Source: Trichoplusia ni (Eukaryota; Arthropoda; Insecta; Lepidoptera; Noctuidae). From it: a stretch of 64,000 bases of DNA. The position numbers and the translations under genes were made by a program. The stretch covers positions 248,001 through 312,000 of the forward strand of contig NW_020800318.1 in the NCBI RefSeq assembly GCF_003590095.1, in the 5' to 3' direction. Positions 24,301 to 33,800 of this stretch are shown one piece after another (the first letter of the stretch is position 1; each line of letters opens with the position of its first letter). Below the pieces are notes generated by a model that did no database searches, was not told where the DNA came from, and worked only from the letters and a program-made list of their open reading frames with translations.

Positions 24301-24706
24301 TGAATAACCCACAGATGGGCGTACGTCTGTCTTTATTTCTGCCATTCCCTTTAGTTTCAACGTTAGTACGTTTTAAAAAGTCTATTTCATAGAGCAATAA
24401 AATAAACACTTAAATAATATAATCGTAGCCTATAACTATTAAAACATATACTTCGTCACTTAACCTCAAAACATAATCCTTATGCTAAGGAGTATAAGGT
24501 TAACGGTTCACTTTGATAAGTATCATATGATGGCAAACTTACCCGTACCCAGGCCTCTGACAGAACCAAGACCTGGTAAGCTTCGCAGCTTCGAGCAAAA
24601 CGCCGCCAATGTCACCGATCCTCATGCCAGAGCAGGTGCAGCAGCCATCACCCTCTCCATCACCCACTAACTCGACTCGCGACTCCGACTTCGCCACTTT
24701 GGACAT
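165..24706 (-). CDS. siz: schizo/loner (IQSEC/BRAG) Arf guanine-nucleotide exchange factor, 5' part of gene (14 exons)
   Basis: Spliced gene on the minus strand. Exons in transcript order: 24706-24543, 13543-13368, 12796-12652, 10434-10214, 9794-9674, 8429-8300, 6374-6278, 5355-5205, 4806-4662, 4260-4075, 3666-3449, 3125-2945, 2558-2349, 302-165. All junction phases agree, giving 761 codons without a stop. Domains: IQ motif at residues about 188-208 (TIQRAFRRRQLLKKF), Ser/Gln/His-rich linker to about 512, Sec7 domain about 520-715 (SRGFLENSPRGVARFL, GLSKQMIGEYLG, AIIMLNTDLHTPN, NLRGIDD), start of the PH domain (VGKKPHLALPHRRLVCYCRL). This IQ-Sec7-PH order is specific to IQSEC/BRAG proteins, which activate Arf6 at the plasma membrane. 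Drosophila schizo/loner acts in myoblast fusion and midline axon guidance. The PH remainder and C-terminus lie off the left edge. The family assignment is strong; the first exon is less certain. Confidence 0.9.
378..1071. repeat. Foldback with two 189-bp inverted arms (copy 1)
   Basis: Arm 378-566 and arm 883-1071 are inverted copies, 188 of 189 positions identical by eye (G/A difference within the TCTCGAT(G/A)CAG stretch). Both run from TCCCACCAAAAACATTAAAT at the outer end to the GAGCACAA/TTGTGCTC inner end. The 316-bp centre shows no recognisable protein. In the siz pre-mRNA this would fold into a very long, nearly perfect hairpin. Confidence 0.9.
2068..2083 (+). repeat. Terminal hairpin of composite copy 1
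   Basis: GGGCAC-TGCC-GTGCCC, a perfect 6-bp stem six bases from the 3' end of the repeat. It is preserved in all three copies. Confidence 0.7.
2349..2558 (-). CDS. siz: siz exon 13, end of Sec7 (residues 646-715)
   Basis: Acceptor ccacag|ATATTC, donor GCAG|GTGAGT, phase 0 at both ends. Encodes IFVLAFAIIMLNTDLHTPNL, then MSLDDFVRNLRGIDD and DMLAGIYDRVKS. FAIIMLNTDLHTPN is the second conserved Sec7 motif, lining the hydrophobic groove that holds Arf. Confidence 0.96.
2945..3125 (-). CDS. siz: siz exon 12, middle of Sec7 (residues 585-645)
   Basis: Acceptor catccag|ATGCTT, donor ACACG|GTGAGG. Encodes CFVNELDLSGMAVDVALRRY, QAHFRLPGEAQKIERLVEAF and ARRYCVCNPDFVQRLRTQDT. The FRLPGEAQKIERL-EAF--RYC-CNP block is shared by all Sec7 Arf exchange factors and forms part of the Arf-binding groove. 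Confidence 0.95.
3449..3666 (-). CDS. siz: siz exon 11, first half of Sec7 (residues 513-585)
   Basis: Acceptor tttgcag|GTATCA, donor TTGA|GTGAGT. Encodes VSETVRKRQYRVGLNLFNKK, PERGIAYLISRGFLENSPRG and VARFLITRKGLSKQMIGEYL. The R-K-R-x-Y-R-x-GLNLFNKKPE-GI-YLI-RGF pattern is the diagnostic Sec7 entry of IQSEC/BRAG exchange factors. I did not assign the catalytic glutamate with certainty. Confidence 0.95.
4075..4260 (-). CDS. siz: siz exon 10 (residues 451-512), weak donor
   Basis: Acceptor ctccag|GAGACG opens in phase 0 and encodes ETLVVSEGYAHTRSASGG, YEAERYAVWKRQDAPPYYEA, PPPP, then a His-rich tail ending HPHQPLK. The donor used here is AAG|GTGCTT, chosen because it is phase 0 and the next exon starts VSETVRKRQYRVG. 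It is a poor match to GTRAGT. Reading through instead adds VLNLTHPPMI and a stop at 4044-4042, which would give a protein lacking Sec7. Confidence 0.72.
4662..4806 (-). CDS. siz: siz exon 9, Ser/His-rich linker (residues 402-450)
   Basis: Acceptor ccctcag|TGCCGA, donor GCACCT|GTAAGT. The frame set by exon 8 (AA|T gives Asn) reads AESPVSLRRAE, GGSMSSVQSSSSSSSQ, then EHRHHYHQPYQPRAP. The serine run is encoded by a TCA/TCG tract and the following segment is His/Tyr-rich. It corresponds to the poly-Ser stretch ahead of Sec7 in IQSEC proteins. Confidence 0.82.
5205..5355 (-). CDS. siz: siz exon 8 (residues 352-402)
   Basis: Acceptor tttccag|GCCCAA, donor CTCAA|GTATGT. Encodes PIYGNLLSSGGKPLSSP, a QQQQ run, then RRLPPEVPKRTSSITL. 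The PPEVPKRTS piece is a proline-rich SH3-type motif and matches the PPxVPxRTS element found in the IQSEC linker. A short (CTG)n tract at 5281-5292 encodes the glutamines and may vary in length. Confidence 0.85.
6278..6374 (-). CDS. siz: siz exon 7 (residues 320-352)
   Basis: Acceptor attacag|GTATGC, donor ACACAG|GTAAGT. Two of the three frames are stopped; the open one, VCSCSVSGSVTNISTSSSHN then ESLHNHQLLNNT, is exactly the frame the neighbouring exons require. It is a Ser/Asn-rich linker. At 97 bp this is the smallest exon found and would easily be missed by ORF searching. Confidence 0.8.
7090..7315 (-). mobile_element. tRNA-derived SINE in siz intron 6
   Basis: On the minus strand an A box (TGGTCGAGTGGC, 7305-7294) and a B box (GGTTCGATCCC, 7252-7242) stand at tRNA-like spacing. 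They are followed by CTCGGGTCTGGGTGTTTGTG and CCATAACACAAGTGCTTTAG, a body I recognise from common lepidopteran SINEs, then an AT-rich ATTT-type tail. Sense orientation relative to siz. The exact ends were not set by a target duplication. Confidence 0.8.
7419..7473. repeat. CA/TA microsatellite
   Basis: (CA)n followed by CATA/TATA units and a second short CA run. Confidence 0.85.
8300..8429 (-). CDS. siz: siz exon 6 (residues 276-319)
   Basis: Acceptor atttccag|CAACCA, donor GCGGG|GTAAGT, ends in phase 0. Encodes NHMVLDPQSEVEAMVARVQQ and SAHQIHMIAADMPPLHRG. The first half is predicted helical and could form a short coiled coil. It corresponds in position to the helix between the IQ motif and linker of IQSEC proteins, though sequence similarity is modest. 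Confidence 0.82.
9674..9794 (-). CDS. siz: siz exon 5 (residues 236-276)
   Basis: Acceptor gtttcag|GTACAG, donor ATGAG|GTGAGG. Encodes TDMYGNSIMQKSPAGAEKVL then LTRPMRSMSLRERHDIDM. The basic/serine stretch RPMRSMSLRER is a plausible phosphorylation site, but I recognise no named domain. It joins the next exon as AG|C (Ser). Confidence 0.82.
10214..10434 (-). CDS. siz: siz exon 4, IQ motif (residues 162-236)
   Basis: Acceptor cttccag|CCGTTA, donor AATG|GTAAGT. The translation contains RYEMSQDLLDKQVEILERRY followed by RRAAVTIQRAFRRRQLLKKF, a calmodulin-binding IQ motif with I194, Q195 and R199. The segment Y-E-x-S-x-D-L-x-DKQVE-LER-YGG directly before the IQ motif is characteristic of IQSEC proteins and is the best N-terminal family marker. 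In BRAG proteins the IQ motif recruits calcium-free calmodulin, which links exchange activity to calcium. Confidence 0.93.
12652..12796 (-). CDS. siz: siz exon 3 (residues 114-162)
   Basis: Acceptor attccag|CATTAA, donor AACAG|GTCAGT. It encodes a Ser/Ala/Pro-rich segment (SNSSCSSASNAS, then AEPAPPLYIAAPPEGFG). The exon is strikingly GC-rich within AT-rich introns, as expected for coding DNA here. The AG left at its end combines with the C of the IQ exon to make Ser, preserving the frame. Confidence 0.8.
13368..13543 (-). CDS. siz: siz exon 2 (residues 55-114)
   Basis: Acceptor ttcacag|CTTCTC and donor CTG|GTAAGA bound an open frame of 58 full codons. It encodes an acidic start (KVDEEEG) followed by a His/Pro-rich stretch (HQHSIHAHHANTAEP). 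No domain is visible; it is the low-complexity N-terminal region that is variable between IQSEC proteins. It joins the next exon through G|CA to give an Ala. Confidence 0.8.
14265..14392 (+). mobile_element. Degenerate non-LTR retrotransposon 3' tail
   Basis: The stretch with GCCCGACAGGGCCCACAATG, ATCTTATGTACCTACC, AGTTCACATTGTGGAATGCA and AATAAACG resembles the 3' ends of common lepidopteran LINEs. A shorter related piece (TGTGGAATGCAATAAAAGTA) lies at 41605-41630. Assigned from memory of the pattern. Confidence 0.4.
14572..14706. mobile_element. Palindromic MITE-like element
   Basis: Arms 14584-14624 and 14654-14694 are inverted copies with 40 of 41 positions matching (TAACGGTTTACTCACGCGTA... 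and its complement). Pairing continues outward through AAATGA/TCATTT. The 29-nt centre contains GGACTCCGGTTGGGTCCGAA. Two diverged relatives lie at 16.05 and 46.46 kb. Confidence 0.85.
15320..15470 (+). repeat. Degenerate dispersed repeat
   Basis: GGAAATCATC, CTCTTTTACTGACTAAAACC and CACCC follow in the order of a repeat common in Lepidoptera. It contains a local tandem duplication of GGTTTTGTAGAA at 15385-15411. Confidence 0.4.
16032..16164 (+). repeat. Diverged relative of the 14.6-kb palindromic element
   Basis: Shares GGTTTACTCACGC-TATTTATC-GG-TTGCCCGA-TAGTTTC and a second inverted piece GGTCCGAAACTAGTCGG. The arms are no longer perfect. Confidence 0.6.
18050..18180 (+). mobile_element. 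Degenerate tRNA-derived SINE
   Basis: A-box-like GATAGCCGACTG (18061-18072), then CATCACGCCAAACTGCGG, B box GTGGGTTCGATCGG (18110-18123) and a tail of the type ACAATTTGTACGATC. The spacing and the ACGCCAAAC segment match the piece at 40.65 kb. Confidence 0.55.
19678..19717. repeat. Perfect 14-bp hairpin
   Basis: TTTTGGTCCTTCAT (19678-19691) and ATGAAGGACCAAAA (19704-19717) flank a 12-nt loop. Short outer arms CGAGTTT/AAACTCG add further pairing. Confidence 0.7.
20271..20519 (+). CDS. Orphan 82-codon ORF, hypothetical
   Basis: A single open frame opposite to siz inside its first intron. The protein is balanced and not low-complexity (VEVGCRQPGITAVEMCQFPG, then SGNPNVRDTICLDEMFGG), unlike the AT-driven ORFs around it. 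It has no signal peptide, membrane segment or motif I recognise, and no convincing splice sites. It may be a chance ORF, a transposon relic or a small nested gene. Confidence 0.15.
   Translation: MNTCKLFSTCGKSMVNGNSIADERELNGPDGISDVEVGCRQPGITAVEMCQFPGDRIESDLSGNPNVRDTICLDEMFGGFSR
21850..22500. promoter_or_regulatory. GC-richer block in siz intron 1, possible enhancer or internal promoter
   Basis: This block is clearly richer in G+C than its surroundings (for example GCGCGCGC-like runs near 22348 and GGGGGAGCCGGGACGAGCCG near 22273). It contains an initiator-like TTCAGTTG at 22314-22321 on the plus strand. No coding frame stands out. The regulatory role is inferred only from composition and position. 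Confidence 0.3.
24288..24360 (+). repeat. Very degenerate LINE-tail-like piece
   Basis: CATCATCATCAGC followed by AACCCACAGATGGGCGTACG resembles the CATCATCATCAGCC...ACTGCTGGGC tail common in Lepidoptera, but it is heavily diverged. Confidence 0.25.
24543..24706 (-). CDS. siz: siz exon 1, candidate start exon (residues 1-55)
   Basis: The reading frame opens at ATG 24706 and is preceded in frame by a TAA at 24733-24731. The exon ends at a good donor (GG|GTAAGT). Its phase (two bases left over) exactly fits the C that opens the 13368-13543 exon, giving the junction residues GYG-FSQKV. Translation begins MSKVAKSESRVELVGDGEG and includes a CCTC cluster. I do not recognise this N-terminus from other IQSEC proteins. 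No pyrimidine-rich acceptor is visible just upstream, so this looks like a true first exon with its 5' UTR reaching to about 24.8 kb. The ATG context is weak (T at -3). Alternative first exons further upstream cannot be excluded. Confidence 0.6.
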
Positions 24707-24717
24707 CAAACGCACAT
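24706..24717 (-). promoter_or_regulatory. Three-codon upstream ORF overlapping the siz start codon
   Basis: On the minus strand ATG TGC GTT TGA runs from 24717 to 24706. The last A of its TGA is the first A of the candidate siz ATG (TGATG). A stop-start overlap of this kind can make translation of the main frame depend on reinitiation. It matters only if 24706 is the real start. Confidence 0.35.
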
Positions 24718-24809
24718 ACACCCACAAGTCTTACCAACAAAACTTCATTCACAATTTTATCACTTCCATCAGTCGTATTCAGGATCGAGTTCAGTTGTAG
24801 CTTCGGTTA

Positions 24810-27800
24810 AACATTTATCACAATGTCACTTTATCGTTCACTTGTAACAAATGTTACGAATGGATCTATAATATTAAAACGTTAATTACAGCCATCGTCA
24901 CGTCGAAGTCATAACTCGATATTGCGAGTAATAAACGGGATTGTATTCGCAATGAGACTCGATACAAACGATCAAATAATCTGGAAACCATTCGCGGTAA
25001 TGACATGGAGTAATGAATTAACATTTTGGTTTGAAGAGCGTATTGATTGACGTAATATAATGACTATTGAGTGTATTGAATCATCAGAATCAGTATTCAC
25101 AACGTGATTAAAGATAATGAAATTTTCCAACGAACTTGTTTCATCGGGACAACTTACTAAGAATAAAAAAAAATGCTGGTCAAGACCTAATAAATTCATT
25201 TTAAATTCTTAAAAAAATATGGTCACTTATCAAATTTACGACTGCACAAATCGTTGTCTAACCTCGATTTATTAGCTCGATTATAGCAGCAACAAAAAAA
25301 TCACGTGTGAAAAATTAGGTCTGTGACAAACAAACGGACAGAAAACGGAGCCCGTTTTTACCCTCTGAGAATGAAACCCTAAAAACATCAGAACATTTAG
25401 TTCTGATGACTCATAAAAACAGAGATAGACAAACCCGAAACGAAAGCTATCCTACACGAGACCAGGATAAAAGAAAACAACAACAACCCATCAGGAATAT
25501 AGACAAGCAAAAAAAAAAAAAAACAAAAATCAAAGTCATACTTTCATTTCGAATCTCCATAGAGCAAATATGACTGGCACGAAACACTGACCGACTTCGT
25601 CACGTGGATATCGAAAGATGTTTTCACTATTCTAGATAAAGTTAATATATGCAAAGTACACGACCATTATATCTTATGATATCCACTCTCTCCGTCATAC
25701 ATTCAAATACATTTTATTAAATTCCCATTTTATAAATGTTATTCTAATCACTATGAATCTCATGCCTATTTAATGCAACTTTCTATGAAGATATTATCAA
25801 GAATTATTTAAAGTAGATATTTAATGTCGCAATCCTGGTTAGGTAGAGGGTTTTCAAACAGAATTGTTTTACCTTCGAAAGAAATTCTACAGAAAGAGGA
25901 AAAAAGGGAAAAAAATGCAAATTAGAGTATTGTGGGACTGTCGGAGACTTAAAGGAGTTGGAAAAGGTATTTCGTACAGGTAAAGGTGTGGATAAAATTA
26001 CTGATATCGGTAATTTAGATAAAGAAAGTCCCGGATTAATTTGCTTTGTCGGGATTTCAGGTATTCTTCCAAAAACGTGGTAGAACTCTTATTTTATTCT
26101 GCAGATTCCAATCTGTTTGGTACTGAGTACTCATTTAGATGCGAATAACAAATTTGCTGAACGGATTTTGTTTCACAATTTAGTTTTGGTTTTGAAGTCA
26201 GACCGACATCTTCGGTAGTGTGGTTTGTAATAATTGAGATCTCTCTTGTTTTTTGTAAACCTATTTGTCTTGTGGTTACCGTGTGGTCAATACCTCCTGG
26301 GAATTTGCTATTATAGTTTCCTTAGCAACAACGTTCAAGCTCAAACAACCAATTTGAAAAATGAGAAAAAATTGGGGAAAAGGATAGTTCGAGTTAAGAG
26401 TTTTTGCTTCCACTAAAATACGAAAAAGTAAATACATAATAAGTAACGACCAACCTTTATAAGATGAACAAAAAACTGTTTGTGGACTAGTTATTATCAC
26501 AGCATTTCAGTTAATATTTACCATACATACTAAATGGTAGTAGGTATGGTAAATATTAACTGAAATGGATCACATTATACATTTCCTAGTTTCTAATCCT
26601 TTGCAAACATTATATGAGATGCTTTCAGATGCCCATTTAAATGATGATAAATGTCTAAGATTAGGATTAGAGACTTGGTTGAAGTCATCGGGTTTTGTTA
26701 ATGCTTTATGAGCAATACGTGTTTAAGCAATGGTAGAGTTATGCAAATAATAAAGACCTTTTTTAAATGACACACAATTTTCGTTGCAGAATCATAAGGA
26801 AAATGTAATGGTTATTTACTCGATGACCTCTGAGTTAGTATCGATGTTTCTGCTCACGGTAACGAGTTTGGAAATGTCGTGCTTAAGAAGAAACGCATCC
26901 AATAAAATTGTTCAGAAAAAAAAAAACGTAAACGGTTGCATTTTAGAATCCCGTTCAAGTCTGCTATCACCTCGTAAACACCAAGATCACAGCTGCGAGA
27001 CCAGTTACGAGACTCCGTAGTTTTCTAAGAACAATTAAATGACAGACAACAGAGTGGAAATAATTACTGAATACATAATAATAGTACACGTGTCTAAAGA
27101 CTGAATAGGAAGACAACACAAGGTCATTGTCGTATCGTGTCACTTTAATTTTAAAAGAAAATCTCACTTTTATCATCTTTTTTGTATCCATATAATGTAA
27201 TTTATTTAACTAAATAAGACGAAACATTAATTGAAGTAGTTTTAATTATATATCTCGCAAACAATAAAGTTATTGAAGAGTGTGCAAAGGATGTCATTCT
27301 ACTAATTCCATTACACAACTTATGACGAAAACTAGCAAATTCCTAATTTGTTTTTCCAGAATCAGATATCGTTGAACTAGATTCAGACAATAGAACCTAC
27401 ATCGTAAACACAAATAAGACAAGAGAGTTCGTTGAACGTCTCAGAGAATCAATTGATCCCCAAAATGATGGGCGTACATTACAATGTAATACCAACGTCT
27501 CCGGGACGAACAAACACAATTTCTCTTTACCAAAGAAAAAGTTACGAATAGGAGAGGCACTGAATAAATATACCGTTCATTATAGTAGGAAATAATAATA
27601 TATCATTACCTTTAGGGCGTAGATGTTGGATTGGGGCCAAGTTAATGTTTCTTTTCTCCAAGTTTCAATATTTATAGTTAATAAGTTTTAATATTTATTG
27701 TATACGGCGTGTTATATTTGTTTAGACTTTCGTATAGCTAAGTCTATATTTACAAGAAAACAAATCCAAACAAAATCAGGACAGCAACAGATCTTCCTTT

Positions 27801-30800
27801 CTGACAACTATCTCCATTACACTTAAAATTCGCACAACTAATGGTAGAATCTTGTGAAAAAAAAATGTGTTTACATTCTCAGACCGATGTTTTTAGTTCC
27901 CAAAACAGGCGTAAAGAGTATCATTACATAGCTATAAAACAAGATGTATAGGCACGTGTTATGTGAACTCACCGACGCGTGAATCGGAATGATCACGATA
28001 GCTCGTGTCGTTGGCGAAATTTAAAAGGGAAACATAGTCTCTGTTTATTTATGTTGCTCTCATTTTTCGTCCAAAAAAGAATTCTGTTGAACGAAAACTA
28101 TGATTTTTTGTATTTAGGTTTACATTTTGAATTTACCATTTACATGAAATGGAAACTTATGTAGTGTAATAATGTTAAAATGATTACGAGCTGTTGGTGT
28201 TAAGTTAATAACCTCATTAACTTTCACAACGCTTCTTTTATCCACTTGTATATTTTAAATATCATTTAATGCTTCTAATAAATCTTTACTTACAATAGTC
28301 GATAAATAATTACTTTGCAGTAAATCAGCTATAATAAAATTCGGGGACCCTCACGCTAACTTTAAATCTTTCTGATTATTTCAAAACAAAGTTCTGTAAA
28401 CAGTAATCCATCTTTCGACGCGGCTAATCCAAGCAATTTCCATCACCTAATTTAGGACCCCACAACAGAAACAGGAAAACTAAAATGAGGGTAATGTTTT
28501 ACGCTTCGGTATGTACACAAACGTATTTTACCGCCTTCCTAAACGGTTGAAACGATTTAGACAAATGGGGTATTATTGGATCCAGCTTAACATTCACAGC
28601 CTCACTCACTGAAATGCTTTCGAAATCAAATAAGGTGGAAAAGTAAAACAAGCGTTTTGTGAGCTGTTGCAAGTCGCTTTGGATGTACAACGTTCGATTT
28701 GGCAATACATTTTGAAACTGCTCAACTTTCGAGTCTTTGTAAACTTAGTTTGAATGCAGTTCAGGGTATAAATTACGAGATGAGTAAACAACCTTATTAC
28801 CAACTACCTGTACAATATACCCGAAGAATGTTTGATATAATCTTGTAACAACCAAATAGGGCACACAGGCCTCTCGATAATATTAACTACCACCAATTTA
28901 GCCAAACCTCAAACCTTTATTGCCCACATTTCCAACAAACTAGGCCTCAACAAATCGAGGGCATCCAAAATTCGTCACAGACAGTAACCACAATTACCCA
29001 AATCAAATGTGCACAGCAATATACTGGCTCGAAACACTCGCTACCCATAAAATGGATCGTATATTTCCACGGCGTCTTGTTATGGGGCAAATTACTTTTA
29101 TCACACAATCTAATTTGCACTGTATGCCTCAAATTGTAAATACTAGATTGGTAAAGCAGATAGGAGCGTTTAGTTTGAGACATGTATAGCTCTGGACAGA
29201 TCTACTTGAGATTGGAATTGTTTAACCTCAATAGCCATTCCTTGCGACTGTTTAATGTTATTGATCGGTTTCTTAGTGCTGTCATTTAGTGTAATGTCGA
29301 CACAATTTGTGTTTTATGCGGCTGTTACCTGATGATCACCTCAATTTAATTTAGTCTCCCCAAACGATATGACCCATCCCCTGATCTTTGAACATTTAAA
29401 ATTAGTCCACGAATATACGTGATTTACAATTCCATTTCTCATTGAGGCTTTATAGAAGTTCTAGAGAAAACGAATGCATCAATTGGATACGGCTACGCAA
29501 CACTTTAGAAAAGAAACAGGCCACAAAAAAGTAATAAAACAAAATCGCGTGTCAATTACCTCAGTGATTAAGTAAGGTAATTTGTTCGAAACAAGAATCG
29601 GGTCGAAATGAGCCGAGTGAAACAGGGAAGTGTTGCAAGGCCATTGGATTATGTCAATTGTTAAATCAGCTGATCGTTAAGCATTATTTTTTCGATCTAG
29701 TACGGTTTTGATCATGTGCGGCTGGATCGAAGCGAGATTGTGAGGAAGTCAGGGTTAAATTAAGTACTAGCGAGCGCTGCCCGATAAGATTACGTTTTTG
29801 TTGCAATGTTTTTGTTTAATTAACGCTACGTTGTTTTTGTAATAAAATATTGAGGTCTTACTAAAGCTAGCTAATAGCTAAGTATGTCGATAAACGCGGA
29901 TTGGAGAACGGAGTAGGCCATGATTTTATTTATAACAAATATGATCGAGACACATCTAGGTGCGTAAACCTGTCAAGACAAATGACTAAAGATTCACTGA
30001 TTAACAGGACTAATCACAAACAATTTATTGTTGGAAATTTACAGATCACACCAAGAAACGGACAGTAAAATGATGTAAATGACATTCAATAAACCTTTCC
30101 ACTATTATCAGTCATTCGACAAGAACTGAATAAAAGATATGATATAGGTATAAGCATTATAACGGATAAGAAGATCAACAACGAATATAATAAAACAGAA
30201 AGTGTAATACAAATCGCTGTAGAAAGTCAAGACATTTGCGAATATGATACGAGTCTAGATGATGCTGGTCTCATACGAATTGATGAACATCAAAATATTA
30301 AATAGCAATCAAGAATACATCTAAAATATTACAATACCAATAACAGTTAAAGAAAGCTTAAAGATGCAGTTTCTCTCAATGTAAGACGATCCCGCCAATA
30401 TCGGAGTCGAAACGATGAAACCACAAGAAATAAAACAGAAGCAGTACTTTACGATTGGAATTTGAAATTCACACAATTTTTATCAATGTTGATACACACA
30501 ACACTGGGTCTTCCCACGGTTAATTTTACAAAGCACTAGTAAATTTTTATGATAATATCACGAGCACTATTTTGACGTATCACTGAAAGGTTAAGTGTAC
30601 TAAAGGCTAGCTCAGCCTTACCTAGTAATCAAGGTTTATTTCGTTTTGGATTAAGTTGTAAGCGTAAAAAATCTAGTTGATATGCCGTGAAAATTACAAG
30701 TTTTTTGCTGGAATTATTGGAAGTCATTTCGTGAATTTCACGTAGGTGAGCAAGATTTGGAGACACTTTTGGTTTTTTTTTTTGATTATTCACCGGAGGA

Positions 30801-33800
30801 ATGGATGCACAACACATACACTAATTCTGATCTATACGCAGTGAAAGCGGGCAGACTGTGACACTTCGCTAGAAGGTCAGACTCTACAGTATAAAGTTGG
30901 CAATAGTCAAAATGACGTCACCCATGGGAATATTAGGGGTGGGGAATACAGCATAGACAAGATAGAACTTCAAGTATTTTCAAAGAGAAAAACGCTATCG
31001 CTTATTATTTAAAATCTGTTCGCTTATGTCACATTGAAATGTAATCAGGCAGCGATACTGGCCGAAGCGGAGATGTCGCCGCCTTACACAAGCCTATTAC
31101 AGTACCAGGTAGAAACAAATCAAACCCAATCGATACGGTAGTAAGAATCAAAATCCAATAACACAACTGGACTGAGTAACTGGACAAGTTTAAGCAATAC
31201 GCAAACCAAATGTAACCATTAATAAATATTATTTTACAGTGACAGTTACTAAAACTGTGAATGATATTCAAATCTATGTTCAAGGCAATAAGTATCAAAT
31301 TTGCATATTAATATTGTGTGTACAATTTTATTTTCAGACTTAAACACTAGATTTAATGTTTTAATTTCGCTTAATCGTGGAGCTACGTTCTCGGCGCGTT
31401 TAATTGAAATCCTACTGCCTATCCATACAGCTTTTAAAGTGTGATTTAATTAAAATTTTAATTATTCAGAACTTATCCGCGGATTATTTTGTAGTGCGTC
31501 GACTGTAGGAAGTGTATATCTGAACACTATAAATGAAGCCTTTGGCGAAAAAATAAAAACATCCAGATCAAAATTGTTAGGTTAGGTTATCAGTAGGTAC
31601 TTGGGATCGAAAATGCCCAATACTTTTAAGAGAAAATTCAGAGCTTTAACTAAGGAAAATAAAGACTTAGTGCCTCGACAGCTCTTAGTGCCATTTAATC
31701 AAATCCCAGTGCTCATCTTCATTACGCAATCACTCACTTGGCTCCAAGGGTGGAAAAGGGTTGGCTTTCCATCTACACGACACAGAATTGCTCTTAACCC
31801 AACCCTACTTAGACAAAAAATAATTTATATAACATATGTAACTGGTTTTGGACGAAACTAGTCATTTTTAAGAAAATGGAGTAATAAAAATTAATGTATT
31901 CAACCGGACTTAGGTGCTTTGGGTTTTAAGTTAGGTATGATTTTGTTGTTTATTTATATTGATTGCATAATGATGTTTGTTGTTATTAAGAGTTCTTGCT
32001 GCAGACAATTTTGTAAAAAGCCTTCTTTTCAATACTATCATTTATTTCAGTACCTACTGCATCAGTAATCTCTCGTTATGATTGTTTATTGACTGAAACT
32101 CACGTTTTCCCGATTTTTGCTGTAACTTGATGACATTTTGATCCTCTTCGACAGTAAATTGAACACCAAAGGCAAACGAGTTTATTTTTAATCAGTCCAA
32201 TGTATTCTGCGGTTGTGTGAATGAGTTAAATTAGTCAGGCAAACGAACACTTCAGCTTTATCCTTCTAATCAGAGATGAGTTTTGAGATAACAGATCCAA
32301 AACCAAATATTCTGAAATATCAATTTGCTTCATTCTACTTAATAAGATTTTCCTTAATGAACACCACCTTGCACTAACGTAGACCTTAACATAATTACCA
32401 GAGCAATAAAAGGCGAACAGATATCAGACCTCAAGCATGAACTGAATCGCAATCAAAGCATTTCATCATGCAATATATCAAGATTCATATCTCGTTACAT
32501 GACATGCAACTTGACACTTTAACTAAACAGGTTAAGGTGTATTATTACATGACAACGGTTCGTCGCACAGGGGCCTGTAGTGATGTATTTATTATTATCG
32601 ATTGAAATCACTCGAGTGTGAATTTTGTCTGAATTACATGTACTTTTTTATTAATCATAAGAACACCGACAAACGACGAAATTGTAATCTGCAATGGGAA
32701 ACCTGCAGTGAGTTAGCGTGGTGATCAATGCTGAAATCTTTCTTTTCTTTCACCAGAAAGAGGCATTCCCCTCATTAGGAGGCTGTTACGGTATTAACGG
32801 GAATTGGTTATAAATAATCATAATAAGCAATCCGTTTCGAAACGTTAGATGTAATGAATAATCAATTAAAAACATCAACATGAATGTACCGCTTGCTGTT
32901 AATCCGTTAAGTGGATTTAACTAGAATTCACTGCCATAAATATGAAGAGTTCTACTAAATATTGACCAATATATAATTTTTTTTGAAATCATCACGTCTA
33001 AGTACGAAACTTAAAAGACGCTGAATAAATAGTAATCAATTTATGTTTTGGGCTCTATTGAAGTGTGTAAAAAAAAAAGAATGGATATTTTTTTTTACTT
33101 TTTATACTATTAGAAGACGAGAAATAAAACAGCATTTAAACTTAATGTGAACATTAAGCATAAACTAATGTCCATCAAGTCGGTATACTTGAATAGATTA
33201 GCACTTAAATATTCACGATGTGATACGCGGAACTAAGGATGTCTTTCGTACGTTTCCGCACTTTTATTATTAAACTCCGTTGCATAACATTTGAGAGCAA
33301 CCCATTAACCTACTCAAAATGATGTGGAACATAATAATTTCCCACTCGATTAGAAACAAAATACAGTCACATCACTAATTGGTATTTATTTGCACAGATT
33401 GTCAGTAATAATCGTTCATACGTGTCGCGGAGTTAATTGTAATCGAATTTACACCTTATTTAGTACACGGTAAGTTAGTTTGTTCAATAATGTTGTTGGG
33501 AAACTAAGTTAAGTTTCAAGGTTTCGAGGTGTTTGCCAATGGCGGTAGCATTTGAATCTGCAAACAATACAGTTCTGTTGTACAGTTTGTTGTTTTCAAA
33601 TATGATTTTACGATATTCTCATATTAAGTAATGTAAGTTAGTACGCTTTTAAACACAATTTAATTTTCCATCCTGTTGATAACTAGAATAGAATAGAATT
33701 AAATAGAATTGCTCAAAAATCTCGGATACACGGAACTGTTTTGTGTAAGAGTTAATTTTGGAATGGATAACACGTAAAAAAGATTATATTCTAGAAATCT

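Larger units (their letters stand above)
13544..24542 (-). other. siz intron 1 (11 kb)
   Basis: The largest intron. It contains a near-perfect palindromic element at 14.6 kb and a relative at 16.05 kb, a LINE 3'-tail fragment (14.27-14.39 kb), a degenerate repeat at 15.3 kb, a SINE remnant at 18.06 kb, a 14-bp hairpin at 19.68 kb, an orphan ORF at 20.3 kb and a GC-richer block at 21.85-22.5 kb. The rest is AT-rich with no signal I can name. Confidence 0.6.

Noticed and set aside
31575..31590. GTTAGGTTAGGTTA, like the insect telomere repeat TTAGG
   Set aside because: Only two to three units; too short to be an interstitial telomere tract.
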